64,000 bases of DNA, from NCBI GenBank assembly GCA_015485385.1, contig WFTS01000008.1, positions 1-64,000 on the forward strand. Reading direction: 5' to 3'. Below, piece by piece: positions 10,313 to 21,038 of this stretch. The DNA comes from Kordiimonadales bacterium (GTDB lineage Bacteria > Pseudomonadota > Alphaproteobacteria > Sphingomonadales > Kordiimonadaceae). The stretch's first letter is position 1, and each line of letters begins with the position of its first letter. The position numbers and the translations under genes were made by a program. The notes under the pieces are model-generated. The model did not search any database. It worked only from the letters and a program-made list of their open reading frames with translations, and was not told the origin of the DNA.

Positions 10313-13300
10313 ATGAGCCATACGGATTTCATCCACCTTCGGGTGCACACCGCATATTCGCTCTCGGAAGGCGCTATTCATGTTAAAGACTTAGTCAAAC
10401 AGTGTGTCGGTTTTAAAATGCCGGCTGTAGCCGTGACCGACAATAATAACATGTTCGCAGCGCTTGAGTTCTCGGCAGCAGCAAGTAAGGCGGGGGTGCA
10501 GCCCATCATTGGGGTCACTTTGTTTGTGACATCTGGCTACCGCAAAAAAAGCAAACATCATAGCAAACAGGTGGAATTTCCAGAATCGTTGGTCTTGCTG
10601 GCGCAGAATGATGCCGGTTATCGAAACTTAATGAAAATTGTCTCCAAGGCGCACCTTGAAAGCGATACCCAAATTGGTGTGCAATTTCCTATCAGCGAGT
10701 TCGCCGGTCGCTCAGAGGGTTTGATTTGCCTTACAGGTGGCGTACATGGACCCATTGGCAAGTTGCTTTTAGAGGGTAATAACAAAGATGCAGAGCAGTG
10801 TTTGTTGGACCTAAAAGGCTATTTTGGCGATAGGCTCTATATGGAAATCCAACGCCACGGCCAAGATGCGGAAGCCGAAACAGAAGAAGCCTTTCTTGAT
10901 CTTGCCTATAAACATGACGTGGCTATTGTTGCGACCAATCAGCCGTATTTTGTGGGCATTGATATGTACGAGCCGCACGATGCCTTATTGTGCATGGCTG
11001 ACAGTACATATGTAACCGTTACCGAACGCAGAAAACTAAATCCTCATTACCGGTTCAAGACATCCGAAGAAATGATAGATCAGTTTAGCGATCTGCCTGA
11101 AGCGCTTGAAAATACAGTAAATATAGCACGCCGATGCTCGACAAAAGTTTATGAAATTGATCCACTTTTGCCTAATTTTGCAAAAGGGTCGGATGTTTCT
11201 GAAGCTGACATGTTACGCGCCAATTCTGAAAAGGGCCTCCGCGCGCGCTTGGATTTTAAAGCCAAGGAAGACGGCACCGTTTCGGGGAAGGACCAAGAGT
11301 GGGAAAAAGACTATTGGGAGCGACTTGATTTTGAGCTGTCGATCATAAATCAAATGGGTTTCCCCGGGTATTTTCTAATTGTAGCGGATTTTATACAGTG
11401 GGCGAAAGACCATGATATTCCCGTTGGTCCAGGACGGGGATCTGGCGCCGGGTCTGTTGTGGCGTGGGTCCTTAAAATCACCGATTTGGACCCTTTGCGA
11501 TTTTCCCTTCTGTTCGAACGGTTTTTGAACCCAGAACGCGTGTCTATGCCTGATTTTGATATCGATTTCTGCCAAGACAAACGTGAACTTGTGATCAAAT
11601 ATGTGCAGGATAAATACGGCCATGATCATGTGGCGCAGATTATCACCTTTGGTAAACTTCAGGCCCGTGCGGTTGTGAAGGCTTGTGGCCGTGTGATGCA
11701 GCAACATCACGGCGCCACAGATCGTTTATCAAAAATGATCCCAAATGATCCCGGAAGCGCAATGTCCCTGAGGGAAGCCATTGATAGCGAGCCACGTCTG
11801 CAAAATGAAATTCAGAATGATGAGTTAACCGCACGGGTGATGGAACGCGCTTTGAAGCTTGAAGGCTTTTACGCACATTCGTCAACACATGCGGCTGGCG
11901 TGGTGATTGGAGACCGACCGCTAGAGCAACTCGTCGCGCTTTACCGAGATCCGAAATCAGACATGCCCGTAACCCAATTTAACATGAAATGGGTTGAGCA
12001 ATGCGGCTTGGTAAAGTTTGATTTTCTTGGTCTTAAAACCCTAACCGTTTTAGACCGAGCCGTGAAATATGTACGCCAGCGCGGAATTGATATAAATTTG
12101 GACACTGTTCCTCTGGATGATCCGTCTAGCTATACGATGCTACAGGCAGGTGAAAGTGCAGGGGTGTTCCAGCTTGAAAGTACCGGAATGCGCTCAGTCC
12201 TCAAAGGGCTGAAACCTGATACATTTGAAGATATCATCGCGATCGTGGCACTTTACCGCCCGGGACCAATGGATAATATCCCTACCTATGTAGACCGTAA
12301 ACATGGCCGCGAGCCCGTAGAATACCCGCACCCAATCCTAGAGCAAATTCTTGGCGAAACCTACGGTGTGATCATTTACCAAGAACAAGTAATGCAGATT
12401 GCGCAGCATATGTCTGGCTACAGTCTCGGTGAGGCGGATATTCTACGGCGCGCGATGGGTAAAAAGATCAAAGAAGAAATGGATCAGCAGCGTGGTCGCT
12501 TTTGCGAGGGTGCTGTTGAGCGCGGTATCACCCAAGAAAAAGCCAGTTACATCTTTGACTTGGTCACCAAATTTGCATCTTACGGATTTAATAAATCACA
12601 CGCAGCAGCTTATGCATTGGTCGCGTATCATACGGCCTATATGAAAGCCAATTACCCGGTTGAATTTATGGCCGCTATCATGACCCTTGATATGGGAAAT
12701 ACGGATAAATTGTCTCTGTTCAAGCAAGAACTTCAGCGCATGGAGGTGCCTTTATTACTGCCTGATATCAACCATTCGGACGTGCCGTTTGTTGTTGAAG
12801 CTGTTGCCGACCCATACTGCAAACAAGAGGATGATCCGCGTCATAATTTAGCCGTACGCTATGCTCTGGGAGCCATCAAAGGTGTTGGTGAGAAAGCGAT
12901 GGAGGGCGTTGTTGCAGAGCGTAAAAAAAATGGCCCCTTCAAAGATATTTTTGATTTTGCGGAACGCGTTGATCCAAAGCTTCTTAATAAACGCCAAATG
13001 GAACGCTTGGCCGCTGCGGGTGCGTTTGATGGTTTATTGCCAGAACGCGCACAAGCTCACGCTGCGGCAGAAATTGTCATGCGTGTGGCTCAGATGGAGG
13101 CCAGAGAACGTGAAAGCGCTCAGGTTAGCTTGTTTGCAGGGGATTTAGCGCCCACTGTAGATAAACCAGCGTTGCCCATCGTTAAAAAATGGACCGATAC
13201 CCAAATGCTAGATGAGGAACGCAAAGCGGTAGGGTTTTATATATCGGCGCATCCATTGGACAGCTATGAAACCGTGCTTGAGCGCGAGCGGATCATTTCG

Positions 13301-13828
13301 GCGCGAGAGGTTTACGGTGATGGTGGACTTGTTGGCCAAACCGTACGGATGGCAGGCGCTGTTTTGGGCTACAGAGAAGGTGTGACGAAACGGGGTAATA
13401 AATTTGGCCGTTTAACTCTATCTGATCGGACGGATGCTTTTGAAATGATGGCATTTGAGGATGATCTTGAACAGATGCGTGCTCTTGTGGAGGAGGGCGC
13501 CCCAATGGTTGTGTCGGTGCAAATCCGTAAGCGTGATGATGACGACACAATAGGCTTGTCGTGCCGAGGCATGGAAAGCTTAGAGCAAGTTGCCGCTCAA
13601 TCCTCTAAGGGATTATTCATCGAAGTTGAAGGTGCTGATGCATTTGCTTCAATGAAAGCGGCTCTTGACCGGAAAGCTGGCGGCAAGGGCAGGGTAACGC
13701 TGCGAGTGCCAGTGCATGAAAACTCCAGATACGCAGAGTTCCGCCTTGAGGGTCGCTACAAGGTAACACCTGAATTAAAACAAGCTATCGCCGCAGAAAT
13801 GGGTGTGCTCTCGGTGGAAGAAATATAA
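10313..13828 (+). CDS. dnaE: DNA polymerase III subunit alpha
   Basis: 1171 aa; PHP N-terminus FIHLRVHTAYSLSEGAI, GPGRGSGAGSVVAW, MPDFDIDFCQDKRE, YRPGPMDNIPTYVDRKHG. Confidence 0.98.
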   Translation: MSHTDFIHLRVHTAYSLSEGAIHVKDLVKQCVGFKMPAVAVTDNNNMFAALEFSAAASKAGVQPIIGVTLFVTSGYRKKSKHHSKQVEFPESLVLLAQNDAGYRNLMKIVSKAHLESDTQIGVQFPISEFAGRSEGLICLTGGVHGPIGKLLLEGNNKDAEQCLLDLKGYFGDRLYMEIQRHGQDAEAETEEAFLDLAYKHDVAIVATNQPYFVGIDMYEPHDALLCMADSTYVTVTERRKLNPHYRFKTSEEMIDQFSDLPEALENTVNIARRCSTKVYEIDPLLPNFAKGSDVSEADMLRANSEKGLRARLDFKAKEDGTVSGKDQEWEKDYWERLDFELSIINQMGFPGYFLIVADFIQWAKDHDIPVGPGRGSGAGSVVAWVLKITDLDPLRFSLLFERFLNPERVSMPDFDIDFCQDKRELVIKYVQDKYGHDHVAQIITFGKLQARAVVKACGRVMQQHHGATDRLSKMIPNDPGSAMSLREAIDSEPRLQNEIQNDELTARVMERALKLEGFYAHSSTHAAGVVIGDRPLEQLVALYRDPKSDMPVTQFNMKWVEQCGLVKFDFLGLKTLTVLDRAVKYVRQRGIDINLDTVPLDDPSSYTMLQAGESAGVFQLESTGMRSVLKGLKPDTFEDIIAIVALYRPGPMDNIPTYVDRKHGREPVEYPHPILEQILGETYGVIIYQEQVMQIAQHMSGYSLGEADILRRAMGKKIKEEMDQQRGRFCEGAVERGITQEKASYIFDLVTKFASYGFNKSHAAAYALVAYHTAYMKANYPVEFMAAIMTLDMGNTDKLSLFKQELQRMEVPLLLPDINHSDVPFVVEAVADPYCKQEDDPRHNLAVRYALGAIKGVGEKAMEGVVAERKKNGPFKDIFDFAERVDPKLLNKRQMERLAAAGAFDGLLPERAQAHAAAEIVMRVAQMEARERESAQVSLFAGDLAPTVDKPALPIVKKWTDTQMLDEERKAVGFYISAHPLDSYETVLERERIISAREVYGDGGLVGQTVRMAGAVLGYREGVTKRGNKFGRLTLSDRTDAFEMMAFEDDLEQMRALVEEGAPMVVSVQIRKRDDDDTIGLSCRGMESLEQVAAQSSKGLFIEVEGADAFASMKAALDRKAGGKGRVTLRVPVHENSRYAEFRLEGRYKVTPELKQAIAAEMGVLSVEEI

Positions 13829-14608
13829 GTGCCTGATACATCAAACAAGACAGATATTGCCGAACCACTTCCTGCTGCATCGGTTGTTGTTGTCAGAGAT
13901 TCTGCCGAAGGGCTTGAGGTTTTGATGATTGAACGCGCCAAAACCATGCGCTTTGCTCCGGGCGCGTTTGTTTTTCCCGGAGGAAAGGTTGATAAACAAG
14001 ATTATGATGCTGATTTTTTGGCGCATCACACCAACGGCGCCTCGGATTTACCTGATTTTGCCTTCCGCATCGCGGCGTTGCGCGAACTTTATGAGGAAGC
14101 GGGTGTTCTCATCACGGATCAGTCACCAACAACAGCTAAACCAGCAGTAACCACCAAAGCCGGACTAAGTTTGTTTGAACGTCTCGGCCTTGAGAAAGCA
14201 AAGCTAAATATTTTGGATATGGTAGCTTTCGCGCACTGGGTAACACCAGAACCGATGCCGCGCCGTTTTGACACCCATTTCTATATCGTTGAGCACAACG
14301 GAGGCACGGCAAAGCATGACGGAAATGAGGCTGTTTCTTTGTGCTGGGTGAAGCCTTCCTTGATACTAGACGATTGGGACAGTGATAAGGTTCCTCTGAT
14401 GTTTCCAACGAGACTAAACCTTATGAAACTAGCACGCGCAAATACTGTAGCTGAGGCTATGGAACAAGCGCGGGCTGTTAAGGTTGTGCGCACACTTCCG
14501 GTTATCGGGCGCGATAAAAATGGTGTAAATTTAACCATTGATCCAGCCACAGGATACAGTGTTACGCGTGCCAGTTTTAAAGAGTTACGGGTTGAATCCT
14601 CTAAGTAG
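13829..14608 (+). CDS. NUDIX hydrolase
   Basis: FPGGKVDKQDYDADF...AALRELYEEAGVLI Nudix-box-like region; GTG start immediately after dnaE stop. Confidence 0.85.
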   Translation: MPDTSNKTDIAEPLPAASVVVVRDSAEGLEVLMIERAKTMRFAPGAFVFPGGKVDKQDYDADFLAHHTNGASDLPDFAFRIAALRELYEEAGVLITDQSPTTAKPAVTTKAGLSLFERLGLEKAKLNILDMVAFAHWVTPEPMPRRFDTHFYIVEHNGGTAKHDGNEAVSLCWVKPSLILDDWDSDKVPLMFPTRLNLMKLARANTVAEAMEQARAVKVVRTLPVIGRDKNGVNLTIDPATGYSVTRASFKELRVESSK

Positions 14609-14627
14609 ATCAAAAAGGTCTTGATCT
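14607..14627 (+). terminator. Putative terminator after the NUDIX gene
   Basis: Perfect AGATCAA-aaaggtc-TTGATCT stem overlapping the stop codon, followed by a T-rich run interrupted by A/C. Confidence 0.45.
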
Positions 14628-14671
14628 TTATCTTTATCCTGCCTATATGGGCGCAACTTCACACGTAGGGA

Positions 14672-14697
14672 CGGCTTCTTGGTGTGTTACCAAGCCG
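14672..14697 (+). promoter_or_regulatory. Putative structured rpsB leader hairpin
   Basis: CGGCTTcttGGT-gtgtt-ACCAAGCCG stem in the 5' UTR of rpsB. Confidence 0.45.
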
Positions 14698-14763
14698 CCA
14701 TCCGGTGTCTTCAATAATGGAGGCGCAGCCCTGCGGAGGTATAACCGGAAAAGGAATTAAATC

Positions 14764-15777
14764 ATGGCAATGCCAGTTGTAGACATGCGCGCGCTCCTCG
14801 AAGCAGGCGTACACTTTGGTCACCAGACCCACCGTTGGAACCCGAAAATGGCGCCGTATATCTTCGGCGAACGTAACGGGGTTCATATTCTTGATCTTTC
14901 ACAGACAGTTCCCTTTATGACCCGCGCCCTACAGGCGGTTCGTGATGTTGTATCACGCGGCGGTCGTGTTCTGTTTGTTGGAACAAAACGTCAGGCTTCA
15001 CCGATCATTGCTGAGGCAGCACAGCGTTGCGGGCAATATTATGTAAATCACCGTTGGCTTGGCGGCATGATGACCAACTGGCAGACGATCAGCCATTCTA
15101 TCAAACGCCTGAAGCAGTTGGACCAGAAATTAAGTGCTGAGCACACTGGCCTTACTAAGAAAGAGACCCTTCAGATGACTCGCCAGCGCGACAAGCTGGA
15201 ATTGTCTCTTGGTGGTATTCAGGACATGGGCGGTTTGCCAGATATTATTGTTATCGTTGATACCAACCGTGATGATATTGCCATTGCAGAAGCATTGCGT
15301 CTGAAAATCCCTGTGGTTGGCGTTATTGATTCTAACTCAAAGCCGGACGGTATCGAATATCCTATCCCAGGTAACGATGATGCCACTCGCGCTATTCGCT
15401 TATATTGTGATCTGATCGCAGAAGCTGTTCTGGATGGTATTCAGGCTGATCTTGCTGCACAAGGTGTTGATCTGGGCGCATCTAGCGCACCTGTAGAGGC
15501 TGCAGCTCCTACTGTTGAAGAAGCGGCTGCTGATGATGTTCCCGCTGAAGACAGTCCGGTTGAAGCCGCTGTTGAAGCTGCACCAGCAGAAAAAGAGCCT
15601 GCCAAAAAGGCCCCGGCTAAAAAAGCTACTGCGAAAAAAGAGCCAGCCAAAAAAACGGCTGCTAAAAAGGCCCCTGCAAAAAAAGCAGCTCCTAAAGCGG
15701 CAGAGGCTAAAAAAGCTCCGGCCAAAAAAGCGCCAGCTAAAAAGGCTGCTGCTAAAAAAGACGCGGCTGCTGAATAA
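14764..15777 (+). CDS. rpsB: 30S ribosomal protein S2 with extended acidic then lysine/alanine/proline-rich C-terminal tail
   Basis: [59 protein letters not shown]; unusual ~100-aa tail ending in AKKAPAKKA repeats. Confidence 0.97.
   Translation: MAMPVVDMRALLEAGVHFGHQTHRWNPKMAPYIFGERNGVHILDLSQTVPFMTRALQAVRDVVSRGGRVLFVGTKRQASPIIAEAAQRCGQYYVNHRWLGGMMTNWQTISHSIKRLKQLDQKLSAEHTGLTKKETLQMTRQRDKLELSLGGIQDMGGLPDIIVIVDTNRDDIAIAEALRLKIPVVGVIDSNSKPDGIEYPIPGNDDATRAIRLYCDLIAEAVLDGIQADLAAQGVDLGASSAPVEAAAPTVEEAAADDVPAEDSPVEAAVEAAPAEKEPAKKAPAKKATAKKEPAKKTAAKKAPAKKAAPKAAEAKKAPAKKAPAKKAAAKKDAAAE
15586..15774. repeat. Degenerate repeat encoding (A/P)KKA units in the S2 tail
   Basis: Repeated GCYAAAAARGCNCC-type units encoding [58 protein letters not shown]. 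Confidence 0.9.
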
Positions 15778-15797
15778 AGCATAGATTTATTAAGAGA

Positions 15798-15824
15798 CTG
15801 CCTGATCACTTCGGTGCGGGCAGT
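15798..15824 (+). other. Small hairpin in the rpsB-tsf intercistronic region
   Basis: CTGCCtgatCACTTCGGTGcgGGCAG; no U tract, followed by a second TTCG hairpin ggtgcacttcggcgcc. Confidence 0.45.
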
Positions 15825-15875
15825 TGCTTTAAGGTGCACTTCGGCGCCAAGACATGAAAGTAAGGGGAAATTCCC

Positions 15876-16805
15876 ATGGCAACTATTACTGCCGCACTTG
15901 TTAAATCACTGCGCGATCAATCTGGCGCAGGTATGATGGACTGTAAAAAAGCCTTGTCAGCAACAGATGGTGATGTTGAAGCCGCCGTTGACTGGCTTCG
16001 CAAAAAGGGCCTTGCTGCTGCTGCGAAAAAATCTGGTCGTGTTGCTGCTGAGGGCCTTGTGGCTGTTAAAGCTGAAGGCAATAAGGCTGCGGTGATTGAA
16101 ATTAACTCTGAGACAGACTTTGTTGCTCGTAACGAACAGTTTCAAGCGTTTGTTTCTGATATGGCCGGTGTTGTTTTCGAAAACGGTTCTACGGATGTTG
16201 ACGCTATTTCAGCGGCTGCATACCCGGGTTCAAGTAAAACTGTAGGTGAAGTGTTAACTGATAATATCTCTATTATCGGCGAAAACATGAATATTCGCCG
16301 CGCTGCTATTCTTGAAGTAGAGGAAGGCCTCGTTGCGACTTATATCCACGGGGCTGTAGCTGATGGACTTGGCAAAATCGCTGTTTTGGTTGGACTGAAA
16401 TCATCTGCAAGCGCGGATGTTTTGGCAGGCCTTGGCAAACAGCTTGCAATGCATATTGCAGCAGCCAATCCAGCGTCACTGAACGAAGCTGATCTTGATC
16501 CAGCTATTCTGGAACGTGAAAAACAGGTTCAGATGGACAAAGCGCGTGAAAGCGGTAAGCCAGAGAATATCATTGAGAAAATGATCATTGGCCGGATGCG
16601 TAAATATCTGGAAGAGGTTGTTCTTCTGCACCAGACATTTGTGATCGATGGCGAGACTAAAATCTCTAAAGTGATCGACAATGCCGCTAAAGAGGCTGGT
16701 ACTGACATTGAATTGGTATCTTTTGTTCGCATGGAATTAGGCGAAGGTATCGAGAAAAAAGAAGAAGATTTTGCTGCGGAAGTTGCCGCTGTTGCCGGCA
16801 GTTAA
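15876..16805 (+). CDS. tsf: translation elongation factor Ts
   Basis: [59 protein letters not shown]. Confidence 0.98.
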   Translation: MATITAALVKSLRDQSGAGMMDCKKALSATDGDVEAAVDWLRKKGLAAAAKKSGRVAAEGLVAVKAEGNKAAVIEINSETDFVARNEQFQAFVSDMAGVVFENGSTDVDAISAAAYPGSSKTVGEVLTDNISIIGENMNIRRAAILEVEEGLVATYIHGAVADGLGKIAVLVGLKSSASADVLAGLGKQLAMHIAAANPASLNEADLDPAILEREKQVQMDKARESGKPENIIEKMIIGRMRKYLEEVVLLHQTFVIDGETKISKVIDNAAKEAGTDIELVSFVRMELGEGIEKKEEDFAAEVAAVAGS

Positions 16806-16826
16806 TCTCGCTTCAATTGTATCTTT

Positions 16827-16857
16827 AAAACCCAGGGGGCTTCCTCTGGGTTTTTTT
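16827..16857 (+). terminator. Intrinsic terminator downstream of tsf
   Basis: AAAACCCAGGGGGCTTCCTCTGGGTTTTTTT. Confidence 0.9.
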
Positions 16858-16991
16858 GTGAGATTTTTAAAAAACATGCTGTTTAGCGCGCTAAAAAGTC
16901 TGCGTAATTTTACTGTTAAACTGTCTGGTGTTCTATAAGTGAAACGGATAAGCTGCGCCAAACCATAGGGGCAGATGGGAGAATTCTGGGT

Positions 16992-17717
16992 ATGGGTGCT
17001 AAACCTAAATATAAACGAATATTATTAAAGCTTTCGGGCGAGGCTTTGATGGGCGACGGTGCATACGGCATTGATCCTGAGACTGCGGCGCGTGTTTCAC
17101 TAGAGATCAAACACGCCAGAGACATTGGCACCGAAGTTTGTGTTGTTGTTGGTGGCGGTAATATTTTTCGCGGCCTGAAGGGTGCAGCCGAGGGGCTTGA
17201 CCGATCGACCGCTGATTATATGGGTATGTTGGCAACCGTGATGAATGCTCTGGCACTTCAGAACGCGCTAGAGAAGGCAGGCGTGGACAACAGGGTGTTA
17301 TCAGCAATTCCTATGGCAAGCGTAAGCGAACCTTATATCCGCCGCAGGGCCATTCGCCATCTTGAAAAAGGGCGTGTCGTGATATTTGCTGCCGGGACAG
17401 GCAATCCGTTTTTTACAACAGATACGGCAGCGGCTTTGCGCGCTGCTGAAATGAATTGCAACGCTCTTCTTAAGGGCACACAGGTTGACGGTATCTATAA
17501 TGCGGATCCTAAAGTTGATCCAACGGCAACACGCTATGATGCACTTAGCTATATGGATGTATTGAAGCAAGACCTTAAGGTTATGGATGCTGCGGCAATT
17601 TCCTTGAGCCGAGAGAATAATATTCCTATTGTGGTCTTTTCCATTCATGGTGAAAATGCTTTGGTGCAGGTCCTTGAGGGACACGGCACTTGTACAGTTG
17701 TAGGTGGGGAGCAATAG
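16992..17717 (+). CDS. pyrH: UMP kinase
   Basis: [54 protein letters not shown]. Confidence 0.98.
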   Translation: MGAKPKYKRILLKLSGEALMGDGAYGIDPETAARVSLEIKHARDIGTEVCVVVGGGNIFRGLKGAAEGLDRSTADYMGMLATVMNALALQNALEKAGVDNRVLSAIPMASVSEPYIRRRAIRHLEKGRVVIFAAGTGNPFFTTDTAAALRAAEMNCNALLKGTQVDGIYNADPKVDPTATRYDALSYMDVLKQDLKVMDAAAISLSRENNIPIVVFSIHGENALVQVLEGHGTCTVVGGEQ

Positions 17718-17718
17718 A

Positions 17719-18279
17719 ATGAGTGAAGATATTGATCTTGATGATATAGAACGGCGGATGCGCGGTGCCATTGATGCTTTAAAGCATGAATTTGCAGGGC
17801 TTCGCACAGGGCGCGCAAGCACAAGCTTGCTAGATCAGGTTGTTGTTGATGTGTACGGTGCTAGTATGCCGCTTAATCAAGTAGGCACGGTTTCGGTTCC
17901 TGAAGCGCGCATGTTGTCTGTGCAAGTGTGGGACAAAGGCAATGCTTCAGCGGTAGAAAAAGCAATCCGCAATGCTGGGCTTGGGCTTAATCCTATGAAT
18001 GATGGCCAATTGATCCGAATTCCCATTCCTGAACTTAACGAAGAACGCCGTGCTGAGCTGGCAAAAGTTGCCGCCAAATACGCTGAACAGTGCCGTATTT
18101 CGCTTAGGAATGTGCGCAAAGGCGGTATGGATACTCTCAAGCGGATGGAAAAAGACAAAGCCATCGGTGAAGACGACCATAAAATGTATGCTGATGAAGT
18201 GCAGGACTTAACAAACAAATATGTGAAATTGGTGGACGAAACACTCGCAACCAAAGAGCAAGAAATCATGCAGGTTTAA
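17719..18279 (+). CDS. frr: ribosome recycling factor
   Basis: [39 protein letters not shown]; start ATG 17719. Confidence 0.97.
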   Translation: MSEDIDLDDIERRMRGAIDALKHEFAGLRTGRASTSLLDQVVVDVYGASMPLNQVGTVSVPEARMLSVQVWDKGNASAVEKAIRNAGLGLNPMNDGQLIRIPIPELNEERRAELAKVAAKYAEQCRISLRNVRKGGMDTLKRMEKDKAIGEDDHKMYADEVQDLTNKYVKLVDETLATKEQEIMQV

Positions 18280-18281
18280 GC

Positions 18282-19022
18282 ATGGCGCTTTCTGCCCAAT
18301 CTGTTGAGCCTTTGGGTGCTTCGCCGCCCCCGCGTCATGTTGCTATCATTATGGATGGTAATGGTCGCTGGGCAACAAAGCACGGTATGCCGCGTTCTGC
18401 GGGCCATAGGCAAGGGACAGAAGCCGTGCGTGAAGCCATTGAGGGCGCACGCGACGCTGGTGTGGAATATTTAACTCTTTATGCCTTTTCATCGGAAAAC
18501 TGGAACCGACCCCAAGAGGAAGTAACCGACCTTATGGGACTGCTGAAGTTATATCTCAGCAAGGAAATCAAAAATCTCCATAAAGAAGGTGTACGCCTGC
18601 GCGTGATTGGCTGCCGAGATAAGCTCTCAAATGACATCATCCGCATGATAGACAAGGCCGAAGCGAAAACTGCCCAGAATAAGCAGCTTACGCTTGTTAT
18701 CGCACTGAGTTACGGCTCACGCGAGGAAATCACCGTGGCTGTTCGAAAACTGGCAAAGCAAATTAATGACGGCAAATTAGAACCTGAAGATATTAGTCAG
18801 GCGATGGTGGATAGTGCTCTCTATACATATGATATACCAGATCCTGACCTGATTATTCGAACTAGCGGCGAACAGCGTCTTTCGAATTTTCTTCTATGGC
18901 AGTGTGCTTATTCAGAGTTTTTATTTATCGATACCCTGTGGCCAGATTTTACAAAACAAGAGTTCCAGCGTGCGGTCGCAAGTTACGGTGAGCGTGACAG
19001 ACGGTACGGCGTACGCCCGTAA
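18282..19022 (+). CDS. uppS: isoprenyl transferase (undecaprenyl diphosphate synthase)
   Basis: HVAIIMDGNGRWATKHGMPRSAGHRQG, LTLYAFSSENWNRP, DLIIRTSGEQRLSNFLLWQCAYSEF. Confidence 0.97.
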   Translation: MALSAQSVEPLGASPPPRHVAIIMDGNGRWATKHGMPRSAGHRQGTEAVREAIEGARDAGVEYLTLYAFSSENWNRPQEEVTDLMGLLKLYLSKEIKNLHKEGVRLRVIGCRDKLSNDIIRMIDKAEAKTAQNKQLTLVIALSYGSREEITVAVRKLAKQINDGKLEPEDISQAMVDSALYTYDIPDPDLIIRTSGEQRLSNFLLWQCAYSEFLFIDTLWPDFTKQEFQRAVASYGERDRRYGVRP

Positions 19023-19045
19023 CTGACAGGAAAGCCAGCGTTTCA

Positions 19046-19864
19046 ATGCCTCTTGGTCTCTCAAAAAACCTGTTCCAGCGGATTATCTCTGCGCTTCTTC
19101 TCTTGCCTCCGGTGCTTGGCGCCTTGTGGGCTGGCGGCTGGTGGTTTGCCGTGTTTTTGATGGTTGGCGGCATATTGATGGCGCTAGAATGGGCCAAGCT
19201 CACCACACCAGACAGTAAGGGCTTAGGCCCTCTTTTGGCTGCATTAACGGCTATCGTGATTGTCTGGGCGCACCTACGCACGCCTGAAATTACAACAAGC
19301 CTTAGCATTTTAGTGCCAGTGATCCTGTTGGGGGCATTGATGATCCGGTTCAATATGCTGAAAACTGTTGGCTGGTGGCTTGTTGGGGTAGGCTATGTGG
19401 CTGCGCCCATGCTTGCTTTGGCGTGGCTTCGCGACTTGGATCATGGCTTGCTGGTGCTGTGGGTGTTTTTCATTGTCTGGGCAACGGATATTGGCGGATA
19501 TTTCTTTGGAAAAGCTATTGGTGGGCCTAAACTTGCCCCTAAATTAAGCCCAAAGAAGACATGGGCCGGACTTTTGGGCGGTATGGCATTCAGCATAGCT
19601 GTCGGTCTTTTGCTCCATTTTGTGTTCGGCCTCGTCGGTGGTCTATTTGTGATTGTGATCGCGTCAGGGCTGCTCGCGGCTTGGGCACAGGCGGGGGACC
19701 TTTTGGAAAGTGGTATCAAGAGACATTTTGGCGTGAAAGATTCTGGTGGTCTTATTCCAGGGCACGGCGGCCTTTTAGACCGAGTTGACGGCTTAGTCTT
19801 TGTGGCCCCTGCTGTGGCATTACTGCTGGCCTGTTTTCCAAGCATATTTGGGGGGGGCGCTTAA
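19046..19864 (+). CDS. cdsA: phosphatidate cytidylyltransferase
   Basis: WATDIGGYFFGKAIGGPKLAPKLSPKKTWAGLLGG, KDSGGLIPGHGGLLDRVDGL. Confidence 0.95.
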   Translation: MPLGLSKNLFQRIISALLLLPPVLGALWAGGWWFAVFLMVGGILMALEWAKLTTPDSKGLGPLLAALTAIVIVWAHLRTPEITTSLSILVPVILLGALMIRFNMLKTVGWWLVGVGYVAAPMLALAWLRDLDHGLLVLWVFFIVWATDIGGYFFGKAIGGPKLAPKLSPKKTWAGLLGGMAFSIAVGLLLHFVFGLVGGLFVIVIASGLLAAWAQAGDLLESGIKRHFGVKDSGGLIPGHGGLLDRVDGLVFVAPAVALLLACFPSIFGGGA

Positions 19865-19866
19865 AT

Positions 19867-21018
19867 ATGGCGCTGAAAAGCCTCACAATAGTTGGTGCAA
19901 CAGGCTCCGTTGGCTTGAGCACACTTGATCTTGTGCGCCGGTCGCCAGACCGCTTTGAAATCAAGGCGTTAACCGCTAACAAGCGTGTGAGTGAACTCGC
20001 CGCTTTGGCCAAAGAGTTTCGCCCCGACTTTGTTGCTATAGCCGATACCAATAAGCATAAAGAGCTTAAAGAACTATTGGCTGGAACCGGCATTGAATGT
20101 GCCGCTGGATCAGAAGCCGTTATTGAGGCGGCGAAACTAAGCTCTGATATTTTAATGGCGGCCATCGTGGGGGCTGCGGGACTTCGTCCAACACTTGAAG
20201 CCGTGCGGCGAGGGGCAACGGTCGCGCTTGCCAATAAAGAATGTCTCGTGTGTGCCGGTGATTTGATGATGCAGGAAGTTAAGGCTAACGGTGCGCATCT
20301 TTTGCCTGTAGATTCTGAACATAACGCCATTTTTCAGGTGCTAGAAGCTGATAGGCCGGATGCCGTCCATAAAATAACACTAACGGCGTCAGGGGGGCCA
20401 TTTTTGGGCCGCTCAGAGGAAAGCCTGAAGTCTGTAACGCCAGCCGAAGCTGTTGCCCATCCGAATTGGGACATGGGAGCCAAAATATCAGTTGATAGCG
20501 CAACCTTGATGAATAAAGGGTTGGAAGTCATTGAAGCCTATCATCTGTTCCCTGTTGAAAAGGACCAAATATCCGTTCTTATGCACCCTCAATCGGTCAT
20601 TCATTCGATGGTTGAATATATTGACGGCAGTACATTGGCGCAGCTTGGGTCCCCGGATATGCGTATTCCAATTGCATCTTGTCTTGCGTGGCCAGAACGC
20701 ATGCCTGTCCCTGCAAACACACTAGATCTTGCTTCCATTGGTTCTTTAACCTTTCAAGAACCCAATTATGAGAAATTTAGGTGTTTGGCGCTGGCACGCG
20801 ACGCACTAGAGGCTGGCGGTGCAGCCCCTGCGACGCTAAACGCAGCAAATGAAGTTGCGGTCGATGCCTTTTTAACGGGGCGTATTGGCTTTCTCGATAT
20901 TTCGTCGATCGTTGAAGAAGCCTTGACGCAAATCGACATGAAAGCGCCACATTCCCTAGCGAATGTGTTCGAGATTGATAGTGAAGCGCGCCATTTAGCA
21001 AGTGCATTGATCGCTTAG
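19867..21018 (+). CDS. dxr: 1-deoxy-D-xylulose 5-phosphate reductoisomerase
   Basis: LTIVGATGSVGLSTLDLV, ALANKECLVCAG, PVDSEHNAIFQ, LTASGGPF, HPNWDMGAKISVDSATLMNKGLE. Confidence 0.97.
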   Translation: MALKSLTIVGATGSVGLSTLDLVRRSPDRFEIKALTANKRVSELAALAKEFRPDFVAIADTNKHKELKELLAGTGIECAAGSEAVIEAAKLSSDILMAAIVGAAGLRPTLEAVRRGATVALANKECLVCAGDLMMQEVKANGAHLLPVDSEHNAIFQVLEADRPDAVHKITLTASGGPFLGRSEESLKSVTPAEAVAHPNWDMGAKISVDSATLMNKGLEVIEAYHLFPVEKDQISVLMHPQSVIHSMVEYIDGSTLAQLGSPDMRIPIASCLAWPERMPVPANTLDLASIGSLTFQEPNYEKFRCLALARDALEAGGAAPATLNAANEVAVDAFLTGRIGFLDISSIVEEALTQIDMKAPHSLANVFEIDSEARHLASALIA

Positions 21019-21038
21019 TCGAATAAAAAGGATTGTTC

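Noticed and set aside
15441-15839. 132-aa minus-strand ORF ([12 protein letters not shown] repeats)
   Set aside because: Antisense shadow of the rps[10 protein letters not shown] repeat; low-complexity, no start context or family.
17301-17822. 173-aa minus-strand ORF opposite pyrH/frr
   Set aside because: Overlaps two clearly identified essential genes; no recognisable protein features.
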